In this document: positions 35,509 through 47,200 of the stretch, in pieces | Numbering within the stretch: position 1 is the stretch's first letter | Layout: every line of letters starts with the position of its first letter | From: Ditylenchus dipsaci | Lineage: Eukaryota; Nematoda; Chromadorea; Rhabditida; Anguinidae | NCBI GenBank assembly: GCA_004194705.1 | Contig: SADC01000706.1 | Location: 62,001 to 126,000, forward strand | DNA length: 64,000 bases | Direction of reading: 5' to 3' | The notes under the pieces: model-generated | What the model was told of the DNA's origin: nothing | Seen by the model: the letters and a program-made list of their open reading frames with translations, nothing else | Databases searched by the model: none | Position numbers and translations under genes: made by a program

Positions 35509-35983
35509 GCCCTATCCCTCAATGGGTACCGATTTTTATGCTTGGTCCCCCTGTTGTTTTCTTTGTAATTTTTTAGGTTTAGGTTTTAGATTAGGCAAAT
35601 GTAGGCCAGAGTAAGTTAAGACAGACTCGAACGTCTTTTTGGATTCATGTTTGAGTCTTTCTTAAGACATGCTAGTCAACCCTTTCATGAAGCTAGTCCT
35701 AAAAAATTACGAAAAGAACAAGGGGCCACTGCGAAAAATGGACCGGCATGTCATATAGAGCTCGTATTTTTTCGAAGTCCCTTATTTTTGCAAAAATTTA
35801 GCAAAGTAGATCTGAAATCGATGACTTCTTTGACTTAACAAGCTTCTCACGGATCATTCTTGCTTTTCTGGATTAGGATATCCTAACATTCCCGATTCAA
35901 AAGAAAATTTTAGGCAAAAGTTGAGCAAAAAAACAACAGGGGGACCAAGCTCGAAAATCGGTACCCATTGAGGGATAGGGCCC
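35509..35983. mobile_element. MITE with Merlin-type termini, copy 3
   Basis: Left CCCTATCCCTCAATGGGTAC then CGATTTTTATGCTTGGTCCC. Right GGGACCAAGCTCGAAAATCG then GTACCCATTGAGGGATAGGG. The terminal repeats exceed 50 bp and are nearly identical, so this is a fairly recent insertion. Interior of about 370 bp with no coding signal. Confidence 0.75.
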
Positions 35984-36400
35984 AGACTTTTATTGAAAAG
36001 ACAACAAACAATGACATACCGGCATGCGGCGACTTCAAACAATAAACAGCCTCCTCTAATAGAAACCCCTCTAGAGAGCATCTGAATTTTTGTAGACACG
36101 AACTACTTTGCAGCAATTCTCGAGTGCTTCTTCATCTTCTCTAATTTACTTCCTTAATAATTCAGTTGTGACCAATTAGTTTTGAATAATATTATTGCCA
36201 AGGCAATAACATCGGTGTTTGCGTGTTGCCACATAGCTTATTTGATTTCAATCGCATTTTCTAATAACTAGCTTTGGTTTCGTCTTTGCTATCTTTATGA
36301 AATCTTGAAAGACTTTAAGGACCAAACCTAATTCTATTTTTATATCTTCTTTATTCTTTGAAATATGGTAAAGTTGTTTTTAAATTCAGTTATTTATACA

Positions 36401-36833
36401 TACAGTCGAATTTATACATATAAAGTCAACCTCTATATGAGGTCAGTATTAGTAAGGTTTGGTTGGCCGGTAGAAAAAATAGTATACTAAGGTCACCTTT
36501 TGGCCAGTCCCTACCAATAAAATAGCCCTCGATATAAGGTCATTTACTTATTTTAGCTGTGTTTTTTCCAAATTTTTTTTTTTTCGCATAAAAAGGTGAA
36601 AATGATGGAAAAAGATTACTACCGTGAAGAGATCTTTAGTCATCCTGACTATCCAGAAATAAGACTTATTTTTTCTTCTTGTTATCCTTTACTATAAAGC
36701 AGTTAGAAAATCACTTACCGTGTTTCAATAATTTCTAAAACATAGAACTTTAGTTCTATATAAAGTAATCCTCGATATAAGGTCACCTTACGGCTAGTCT
36801 CCAGGGGTGACCTTATATCGAGGTTCGACTGTA
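36401..36833. mobile_element. Mariner-type MITE, TACAGTCGA ends
   Basis: TACAGTCGAATTTATACATA at the left and TATATCGAGGTTCGACTGTA at the right. Internal CTCGATATAAGGTCA motifs occur in both orientations, e.g. near 36529, 36771 and 36812. Intergenic, upstream of the guanylate cyclase gene. Confidence 0.65.
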
Positions 36834-37232
36834 CCCTATTTCCTGTGACAGGGCGCCGAGCATTTTATTTTTAAACTTCTCGAAAATCGGTAAATTTAGG
36901 GGTCGATCTTAAGGTTTTCAGGTTCCCAACTAAAATCAAAAAGTGGATTCAGTAAAGCAGGTAACATTGAAAAATGTAATAAAGTTCTTAGAAATAATCA
37001 CTCTAAGCTGAAACATAGGTGCTCAAAGTCTGGGGAGCCACATACGACACAGATTGAATCGCACCATCTATAGTCTGAATTTCACCAGTGTATTTTATTT
37101 TGACATTTATTAATTATAATATTTGGCGCTACAGAGATATAGCCTTCCCCAACCTCTCCCCCCCCCCAATTTGTTTAAAAAAAGTTGTCGTTAAATCAAG
37201 ATTCAACTGTATCAAAAATAAAATGATTTTTT

Positions 37233-38195
37233 GGCGCTACTGGCTTATACCCCCCCCCCCCAAAAACAGCTACTTCTTATACCCCCCCCCCATCCTCGAC
37301 CTACTGGCTTATACCCCCCCCCCCCAAAATCAAGATTTTTGGGAGTGGTCAAAACATATTTTTAAGCAATAATTTCGCCATAAAAGGTCCAGAAAGCAAT
37401 TAAAATAGGGTTCAAGGGCTGTATTGGAGGGGAAGGGACAAAACAAGGGCCACTTCTATAGTGCCTATAAGTACCAAAGAGTATTAATTCTCTTAGCGTT
37501 GAAGTCACTTTCAAACCCAGCCACTTGTGGTGCACGCAAAAGTATAAGGACTCTAAATGATCGGACCGATCAGCCGGTGGATCCCGATGGTTGTCGTGTA
37601 AATTTTGACGGCTGAGCCTCTGGCTCGTAGCCCCATGCCGGAGAGGGGGGAAACCCTTTTCGGTCGTAAAATCAAAGATGTTGAACATAGTTTTGAATGC
37701 TGGGGCCTACCGCATAAATAACTCTGGTATGCATGTTTTCATGCATCCAGAGTCGCTTTCGAGTGATTTGTGTCTAAGGTATGTGGGTGTGCGCATCTCA
37801 ACTCCAAGCCCCCAAGCCCACGACTCCCTTCGGGGGCGCAGGGGGCTTGAGAGTTAGAGATGCGCGCACGCACTTACCTTAGACATGATTCCGAGAAGTA
37901 CACTTGATCATAAAATGCATATAGAGTCTATTTTTGCCACGGCCCGAGTTGAAAAACATGGTAAAGCAGCTAAAAAAAAGTGGCCCCTGTATTATTCCCT
38001 TCCCCTCCCAATACAGCCCATAATCCCTTTTAAACTGCTTTTCTGGTCCCTTCATGGCGAAATTATTGCATAAAAAGGTTTTTAGACACTCCTAAAAAAG
38101 TCGGTTTTTGGGGGGGTATATGACAGTAGGTCGATTTTTGGGGGGGGTATAAGAAAGTAGCTTTTTTTGGGGGGGGGGGTATAAGCAGTAGCGTC
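37233..38195. mobile_element. Foldback element family A, copy 3, immediately upstream of guanylate cyclase exon
   Basis: Ends GGCGCTACTGG plus C-runs and G-runs plus AGCAGTAGCGTC. Exact 9-bp flanking repeat TGATTTTTT at 37224-37232 and 38196-38204. The TTATACCCCCCCCC block is triplicated at the left end and GGGGGGGTATA blocks are repeated at the right end. The hinge is the standard GC hairpin with CACTTACCTTAGAC near 37870. The right-hand target duplication is the polypyrimidine tract of the next exon's acceptor (38207-38208). Confidence 0.85.
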
Positions 38196-38208
38196 TGATT
38201 TTTTTTAG

Positions 38209-41200
38209 TTTGGGTTTATCCATGAAAGTATGAGACAGGTTGACTTTGCAGCTCTTTACAGCTTTCTTGACAACAACTTTTTATTATAGTTGATGGTTCG
38301 CAAGTACGGAGATGAATTTTGGAAAGAGTGCATGTAAATTTTTATTATTTAAACCATTTGCGGTAATTTTCATGGAAATGAGCCTAAATTTTTAGGCAAA
38401 AAGCAGGCTTTGAAAGTGGTAAAGAAAACATCGTTAACCACTACTACCCTGACTCTGACACTTATGCTATTGTAGATGCCATTTGTGATTTATCACGCAA
38501 GTTTTTATTGCTGCTTGTGTATTTTAACTAGTCATCCACAGAAACGACAACCCAAATGCACACACAATTTCATGTTCAATCCAAATTCGCAAAGAAAACG
38601 GGGATACGAGGGCCGAGCTTGTGCAACATTTTACAAGCATCTTTTGATAAGAAGTCAGAATTTAAAAAAAGACATAATTTCTTTTTTTTAACTTCTTTAA
38701 TTTAATTTTTTACAAGTAATAGAACCAAACTCAATAGCACATCTGATAGCCACTTTCATGCCTATACTTCTTTTACAAGTAGCCTCGCAAATTCTATTTT
38801 GGCCATATACTAGAGTAGGTTGCCATTTTTGCTTTTATCCCCTTGTTATTTTCCTAAAAAAAATTCAGACCGTAAATTTAAAATGTTTTTTGCGTTGCTT
38901 ATTGTGATTAAGGTCATATAAAACCATAACCACCTTGAAGGATCATACTTGTTGATGCAAATGAAACTTGGCAAATTCGAATTGGCGGGGGACACTTCTC
39001 TTTCGTCTCTCACTGTACTCTTTTGAGTTGTTTCGAGTGACTCAAAAGAGTACACTGATAGACGAAAGAGAAGTGTCCCGCGCGCATTTGAATTTGCCAA
39101 ATTTTCATTTGCATCAACAAGTATTGTTCTTTAACGACCTTCATGTTTGCAATTAATATTACAATATTACAGGACGGACCAAGGCAAAAAGACAACCTAA
39201 CCTATTTTTTTATGTTTCATAAATAGCAATTTTGAGCTCAGAACCACTTTTTGATATTTTTTTACGAATTCGGATTGATGATGAAATTCCGGGTTTTCAA
39301 CTGACTGGGTGAGTGTTAAAAATCAAAATCTGGGTTTTACAGAAATAGCCAAAGAAGAGATATGGGAAATGTACGGAGGTTATCTAATAGAATATACAAT
39401 GGGCAATGGGTGGGACGAGATGTTACGTTGTATGAGTCCCAATTTAAAGGTTTGAATACTTTTTAAATTTTTTTTCAATTTAATTGTTGGTAGTCTTAGG
39501 GCTTTTTGAACAATCTGGACTCCTTGCATTATTTCATTGACCATGTGGTCTACAAAGCCAATCTTCGTGGACCGTCTTTTCGTTGTGAGGAGACTGGTGA
39601 TGAATCTATCATACTTCATTACTTCACCAGTCGAAGTGGGCTGTATCCAATTGTTTTAGGTTTTTTTTGTTAAAACCAATAGAGATGGCCACATAGCAGT
39701 ACCTTCTTCGTTTATCCCGCAATCTTCCTTTACAAGTTGTCCAATAAAAACTGCATCATTTTCCGAATTCATGTCTCTTTGTATTTCTTTTAAATTTTAA
39801 CTAACAAGGGAGGGACCCCGACTGTGACCTTGGGTCTTTCCGACGAATTTCGATGAATTAACTGAGCTAATTTGGCTCTTGTCTACCAAAAGGTTTTATG
39901 CATAAAGTCAAGAAAAAAGTATTCATTCTCATACAAGGTGTACAAGTCGTAAAAACTGAATTTTCAGACCTTTTATTTTTATTTGACTTTTTATTGTAAT
40001 CAAATTTTAATTAGCGAATCCTTGGGTCGACATATTCTTTTTGTTAAAAGACCATGCCCACACGTTCTAAATGACCCCGCTTCAATTCAAATTTTTTTTA
40101 TTTATCATTGAAATTCTCTACGGATTTTTTAAGTTGGTTTCTAACAAAACAAGGAATATAATTTAATTTGGTACTTATTTAGTTGCCCCCTTCCCAAAAG
40201 GTCATTTTCAGATTTTTCACTAGTTTGATTTTTTCGACCCAAAATTAACTTTTATTTTAACATCAAAAACTAAAGTACACATGAATATCAAGTCCACTTA
40301 CGTGTCAGAAATTAAATTAAAGACACAAAAATACTTATAAAACGGCCAGAACGCTGTTATCTCACCATGGGAAGAGTTTTTGCCGAAAGGGAAGTATATT
40401 GTAAGTGACATTATGTTTCAACTTTGATCCCATATTGGTGAAGAATATGTTTGCGCTAAATCTTCTTTTTTATCACTTTAGTTCTCAATATTACACAAAA
40501 AGTCAATTTTAGTCAAAATAATCAGATTAGTACAAAACCTGAAAATGACCTTTTGGGGGGACTAAACTAAATAAGTACCTTTAATTTTAGGTTTAGTTTT
40601 GTTAGAAACTCAATAACAAAATTCGTACTTAAATCCAACGATTAGGAAAATTTTTTGAATTGGCGGGGGATCATCAGACCACCGTGAGCATCCTTTAACT
40701 TTCTTAATTAACTGTTTTTAGGGAAATTTTTCAAATCGTCGAATGGGAGCTCAGGAATTTTTTGTGAATTTCACCGCTGCGAAAAAGCCCTGGACGAAAA
40801 TTTTGAGAAATTTTGCGATTTTTATTGGACACCCTGTAAACAAAAAGCCCTACAAACAAGCAGATGCCGTTCTATTAGAGGAAATACAACATATACAGGG
40901 CTGCCGAATTAAATTTAAAAAAATACAGGGTGGGTCAATTTTTGTCCTCCTCAATTACGGTCATCATTTTTAAAATGGGGAGAACAAGAAGAGGAGAAAA
41001 ATTGATCTCTAAAAACAGACTTTTGAAAAATGACCTATAAATAAGTTATAGCCATTGCAAAACAACTCTGTAGACAAATATAAATAAAAATTTAATGAAG
41101 GAAAGCTGAAAACAAAGTCATTTGGGTACATTTGTCGGCTGTAACTGATTTGTTTTTACTAAAACCTAAAATATTCCACGAAAGTTTTTTTTCGTGGCAT

Positions 41201-44200
41201 ATTCAGGTTTTTTGTGGCATCCCATTTTTCGTGGCAGAAATAATGTTTTTTATGGCATATTTCAGGTTTTTAGCAAACCAAATCAGTTTATACCACATTT
41301 GTCACTGTTGTAGGTGGTAATTAATACAGGTTGTACGAGATTTAGGTGAACAGTAATGATTCTGTCTGCCTTTTCTATGTCAATATAAAAATTACTAAAT
41401 TATGTGTGTTATCAAGGTGTCATTCGCGAAGTTGCTGAGCGAGTTTTCAACTTGAAAATTAGTATTGTGGTTATTGACAAAAACCAGCGACCAGTTGAAG
41501 TGATGGGTGTGGAGGGAGTGGAAGAACATGTCACCTTTCTGATCAAAGTATTTTATTGGTGAAATTGATTCTAATGCCAATACTTGTTATTTTCCAGATT
41601 ATTTCCGAGAACTATTCCGCTGTAGAAGCGCCCCTGCAACAGACTGTCCGAAACCAGGTGAATGCGCCCTCCACCACAATTGAAACTAGAAGTGACTGGA
41701 AATTGAGGGTGGGAAAGGCGGACTTTGCCACTCTTCTACGTAATTACGACCTTCGCCTTGCTGATGTTATTAAATTTCATTAATTTAAAGCTTACCATGT
41801 GGTCATGGACAGGGAGTGCAGATTGCTGGAATTTGGAAAATCTCTTTAGTAAGTTGGCACGTGGTTTGCAAAATATTTTTCGAGTTTTGTAACTTCAATT
41901 ACTTAGCAATCATGTGAGTGCAGAATTATTGCAAGTGGGCACTCCCATTGTCGAAATATTTGACATCTATCGTCCACAAATTCCATTAGACTTTGATAAT
42001 ATTTGCAATTTTATTAATGGTGTATTTGTACTGCAAGTACGCACCCCTCCACATGAAATTCAACGCCAGCAACGAGAGGCTTTGGTAGCAAGGTTGGTTT
42101 TTTTCTAAGTTTCTGAATTAGCAAAATGAAAAAAATGAAAGTTACGCCTCGTCTAGCTAGTTTTTCGAATGAAAAAGGCCTCACAAAAAGGGACAATAGG
42201 TACAGTCGACGCTCTTTTATAACGGATCACCTCCATAACGGACAAAAATTTGGTTCGGTTGGTTTCTATTGGAATTGACTGGAATGAACTCTTTCCTCAA
42301 CTGACACAAACGCCGGTCTCCAATAAATAAATAACTTTCTCCATAACTGACTATCCATATTTTTTGTGCACATTTCAAAAAAAGTTTTGCTTAGCACGAA
42401 AATGTTCAACTGATTTTCGCAAATGCAATCTATTTTTGACTTAGAAGGGCTTTTTGTGGAAAACTTGTTGCCCTTACTTTTTTTGATTCCGTTTTTACGT
42501 TTTCGTTGCTTCTGCGTGACATATTTTGTTTTGGCATTAAAATAGTTACTCCTAGACAAAGGCAAGTTGTCACCTCGTTGGAGGAGAAAATGAAGATCAT
42601 CGAAGCAAGAAAAGCAAAGAAATTTAGATAAGAAAAATAAGCATAGACTATCGACACATCTGTACTCAAACTTTTGAAATAAAAGTTAAAAATCTGATAC
42701 AGTCGACGCTCGTTATAACGTAACTCGATATAACTTAAATTTAAGGTCAGAAGTTCGCTTAGGTAACCAATTTTTTTTGAAAAATCAGTTTTTTTTAGTG
42801 CGGAAATTGTTAGCAAACAACTTCCTTATCGTTTTTAGCGTATAAGAATTACTTAGGAAACGTCTAAACACTATTTACAGTTAACGAAAAAAGGGTCCCA
42901 CCCACTTATTATAAAAACTGTCGTGTTTATCAAAAACGACTGGCAAAATCGGAATCCTTGCGATATTTCGGACTAGACTGACAATTCAGAATTTAAAAAA
43001 TACTTCATGAATTGAAGTAAAAAAAGTGTCGGACCCTAGGGGGAACGAACTCTTGGGGTGCACACTAAAGCGGGACTCCACTGAGTCCCTAATTTCCTTG
43101 CTTTGCTCATCTATTCTGCTACTAATTTCTCTTTCCCGAAATTCAAAATATGAAAAGAAATAATAGGGAAAGAAAAAAACAATAAGAAAAAATTATGTAT
43201 GCTCTGAGTGAGATTCGAGCTATTCGGGCCAAAAAATATTCCCTTCCTTTAAAGGAGCATGCCCGTGCGTTTCAAAAAGTTAAGGCGGGGGACCAGCGAT
43301 TTTTTTTTGAACCATCTAATTTTTCACTCATTTCGCGCTGAATCTGATATTGATGACCTTATACTACTTTAAAAAATTAGGCAGAAAACTTAAAAAACCT
43401 GAAAAAAGCGCATGAAAAAAAATTAGCGAGAAAAAAAAAGTTATTGGTCCCCGCCTTTTCTTTGTGTAACGCACGGCTATGCTCCTTTAAAGTGGGGGGG
43501 GGGGTGCATTTAGGTTTCAAAAAGGTAAAATATCGATTACCGACGGTCAATGAATTTTTTTTTGAAATTTTTGATCAAAATCGTCAATTTTCAGGGCAAA
43601 AGTTTCTGGAAAGTCACCCCTCTCATCCTGAAAAAATGGTGGTCAGTTGATATTTCACCCCATTTTGGGCCAAAAAACGCGAGCGCTTACGCACTGCGCC
43701 ATGGAAGCCACCTTTTCAAACTAAATGGCTTCCCCCCCTTTAACTAGACTTTTCAAATGTTTTAAATTTATTTTTTGCTTTTATGTGTGTTTTTTCAAAA
43801 ATTAAAAAACACACATGAAAACAAAAATAAGGTCAAGAAATTTAAGCACGAGTTAATAACCGACCATCGAGTTAATTAACTCTAAACTCAAATAAATATC
43901 CGATAAAAATAGTGGTGAGCCAGCGATTGGAGAAGAAGAGGATGGAGTGCAAGTGCAGCACCTCAAGTTGAAGGGTCAGATGATGTTGATGAACAGTGGC
44001 AATCGCCTGATATATCTCTGTTCACCATATGTTACTAGCATCCCCGAACTGCTACAATATGGTCTTCGTTTGAGTGCCATTCCATTACATGATGCAACTA
44101 GAGACCTAATTCTCCTAACCAGCAACGTCTTAGTGATGTGGAAGACAAGTAAAATGATTAAAAATATTTAGAAATTTTATTTTTTCTCATCTTTTCAGCC

Positions 44201-47200
44201 TGCAACTAGAGGCTAACAACGAACAGCTGGAGATTTTGGCCAAAGACTTGGAAGAAGAAAAAGCTAAAACAGATGCACTACTCCGGGAATGCCTGCCACC
44301 CTCCGTTGCCACCCAACTAATTAATGGCTCCACTGTGGATGCTCGTACGTTCACCTAATAAGAGATGGTTACTGAAATTTCCCCGTCTCTCTTAATTACT
44401 TCTATGTTGAAAAAGGGCCGTAAACTTGGATCTTGACGAAATCTTTAACCTTGAGCCATATCCACAATAAGGTGGCGACATACTCACCCAGACACCTCAC
44501 GTTTAAAATCGTGTTCTTGGCATCGTGTTTTGGATCCCCTTTTTGCAGACCCCTTTGTAGTCAGTGAAATGAGCTACAAATTGAGTGGTGTCTTGCCTGA
44601 GAGCAGACTTCGAAATTTGAGAAGAAGCCACAATGCCACAAACACGACTTTTAGGCTTTATCAAGGCCAGGTCTCCGGCCACGTTTAAATGTCATGATTG
44701 AAGTCATATTAAATCATAGCCAAAATTGAATATAATGATTTGATTTACAGGAGAATATGCAGAGGCTACCGTAATGTTTAGGTGAATTTTTTTTATTAAT
44801 AAAAAATTAATAATATTCAATTGATTTAATTGAAATTTTTTTATTATTTTTTGCTAAAAACCATATTTCCTCTAGTAGGACGGTCTTTCTTAAAAAGGAG
44901 TGGGAAGCCGTGGTTCAAAAACCAAATGCCACGAACACAATTTGTAAACAAGGGGAGGCCGTGCTACTGAAGAAAATTCGATATGAGACAAAACTAATTC
45001 TAACCTAGTGATGTGCCTGGTTTCCAAGACATTGTGCCCCATTGCAAGCCCACTGATGTCGTTCATCTACTCAATGACCTATTCACCAAATTTGACAGAG
45101 TGGTCACTTTGCATGATGTATCTGCTGCTTTACTAACAGATACTTTTTCGAAAAAATATATTTTTAGGTTTACAAAGTGGAGACTGTAGGGGACAGCTAT
45201 ATGACTGTGAGTGCTGGAGAATTGCCTCACCGTATTTCCTCTAATTAGTGCGCCCTCTCTAATGAACGCACCGCCCCCTTTCCAAAATTCAGTATTTTGT
45301 GTCGGCGAATTCAATTTTTCAGCCCTATTTTTCAACCCTTGCTGGAGGGGGTCTGATTACTAGAGAGAGAACGATTAATGAAAGAAGCCCTTTTCACAGT
45401 GTGTCGAAATTTCAAATGTTTATCTTATTTTTTGTTAATTGTTTTTACAAAATTTGACACACTTTTATTCACTTTTTGTTTGTTTTTGATAACTTTTGCT
45501 GCAAGTCATTTATACAATGTTTTAATACCATTAGATAACTTAAAACTTGTGCTACCAATTTGAAAAAATATATACACAATTTTACTGAAAATACGAAAGG
45601 CTCGATATAAAAGAAGACTAAATTGGTGGTTGGCAAAGTCAGCTCGCTAACTTAAACTATTGTTTTTCAAAAATTTTTTGAAGATTTTAAAGAAGGAGAC
45701 CCTGTAAAATCAATAAGAATGCCCGAATTTTTTTTATCCTAGGGTTTTTCCATAAAAGCAGCCTCACATTTTAAGGAGTCCATTTATTAAGGAAGGCGCG
45801 TTTGTATTTTTCAAAGCACTCAAAGCACAGCACATTGTTTTTAGGTGTATGGAATAATTCTGAAGCGACTTGTAGAGCTGCAGGTGCTTCGCGACGACGT
45901 GGACGCAGGCCAACGACGAATCTTTTTAATTTGATGTTCTAAACCGAGAATTCTAAGTTCTTAATTGATTTGTTTAATATTGTGTCGATATGAAATGTTT
46001 GTTTGGTTTTCGAGTGTCAGTCAATATTTTCTTTTTGGATGGTCAAAAAAAGCGCGCCCCTCTAATAAACGCGCCCCCTGGAAGGCATCCAAAAAATAAG
46101 CACGCCGGCGCGCTAATTAGAGGAAATACGGTATTCCATTATTAGATTGGGTTGTTTAGGTGGGTGGTGTGCCCGATTCAACCGACAACCACTGTGAAAA
46201 GATCTGTCATTTGGCTTTGGGCATGTTGTGGAAAGCAAGAAGTGTACTAGACCCTGTAATTATTCGCTTAGAATATTTTGAGCTAAATAGGAATGACTAT
46301 CAACTCACGACACTTTTGACTCGCGACAAAAAAACCGAACTTTCAGGGGCTTCTGGCCACTCCGGAGTGGGATTCTGAGCAATCCAAGTTATTTTCTGAC
46401 TAGGAAATTTGAATTCCCGTAAAATTTGACTAAAAACGACGAGAAATTTTTTTTTAACTTTTTTCCCTTTTTTCTTTTTTCTCATTTCTCTTTTTTCTAA
46501 CTTAGGCAAAGCCTCAGGCACAGGATATGCTAGCGTACGCTAGGACGGGCTCAAACGTGTTTCCCTGGCCCGAAATTTCTAGAGTCTTCAAGGTTTGGAC
46601 TTCTTGACTCTTTTTTAAGTACTTTTTGCTACTTCACTTTAGTGGTATTCCCGTGATGTCCTCTAGGAGGTGTTACCATGTCATCTAGGTGGTAGTATCA
46701 GATACCAATGTGGTGATCGGTGGTACGTAGGCATACTGAGAGTGAGAGTGGGAGTGAGAGTGAGAGTAAGTTGTCATTGTGAACACCCTCAACTCTCACT
46801 CCACTCTCACTCTCAGGTGTTCACAATGCATTTTTCTATTTTGCATTTAACTTATCATTTTAACATTTTATTTTTTGAATTTTTTCATAATATTGTAAAT
46901 TACGACAAAAGATTACTCGTTGGATCGTTACAATGTCTCGTAGAATTTCTATAATAGATACAGGACTATTAATAGAGGTTTCACGCCATTTTCAACACTA
47001 TTTTATGTTCTAAGTGCTTCATTCCTCCCTATCCAAACTACGATTCATAGTTGTCTTAATCATTCTAACATCTTCTTTGAACTCCAAGAAAGTACAGCTG
47101 CTATCCTTTCCCAACGCTTGAATCCGATAAACTGACTGAGCCATTAGAGAGAATTCAACAGTCAGTATGTTCACGGTTTTCGAAGCGTCTAAAATAGCGT

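Noticed and set aside
40343..40395. Possible extra cyclase exon with the frame [12 protein letters not shown] before GTAAGT
   Set aside because: The neighbouring exons (39500-39659 and 41417-41547) already join in phase and cover the expected H-NOX end without a gap.
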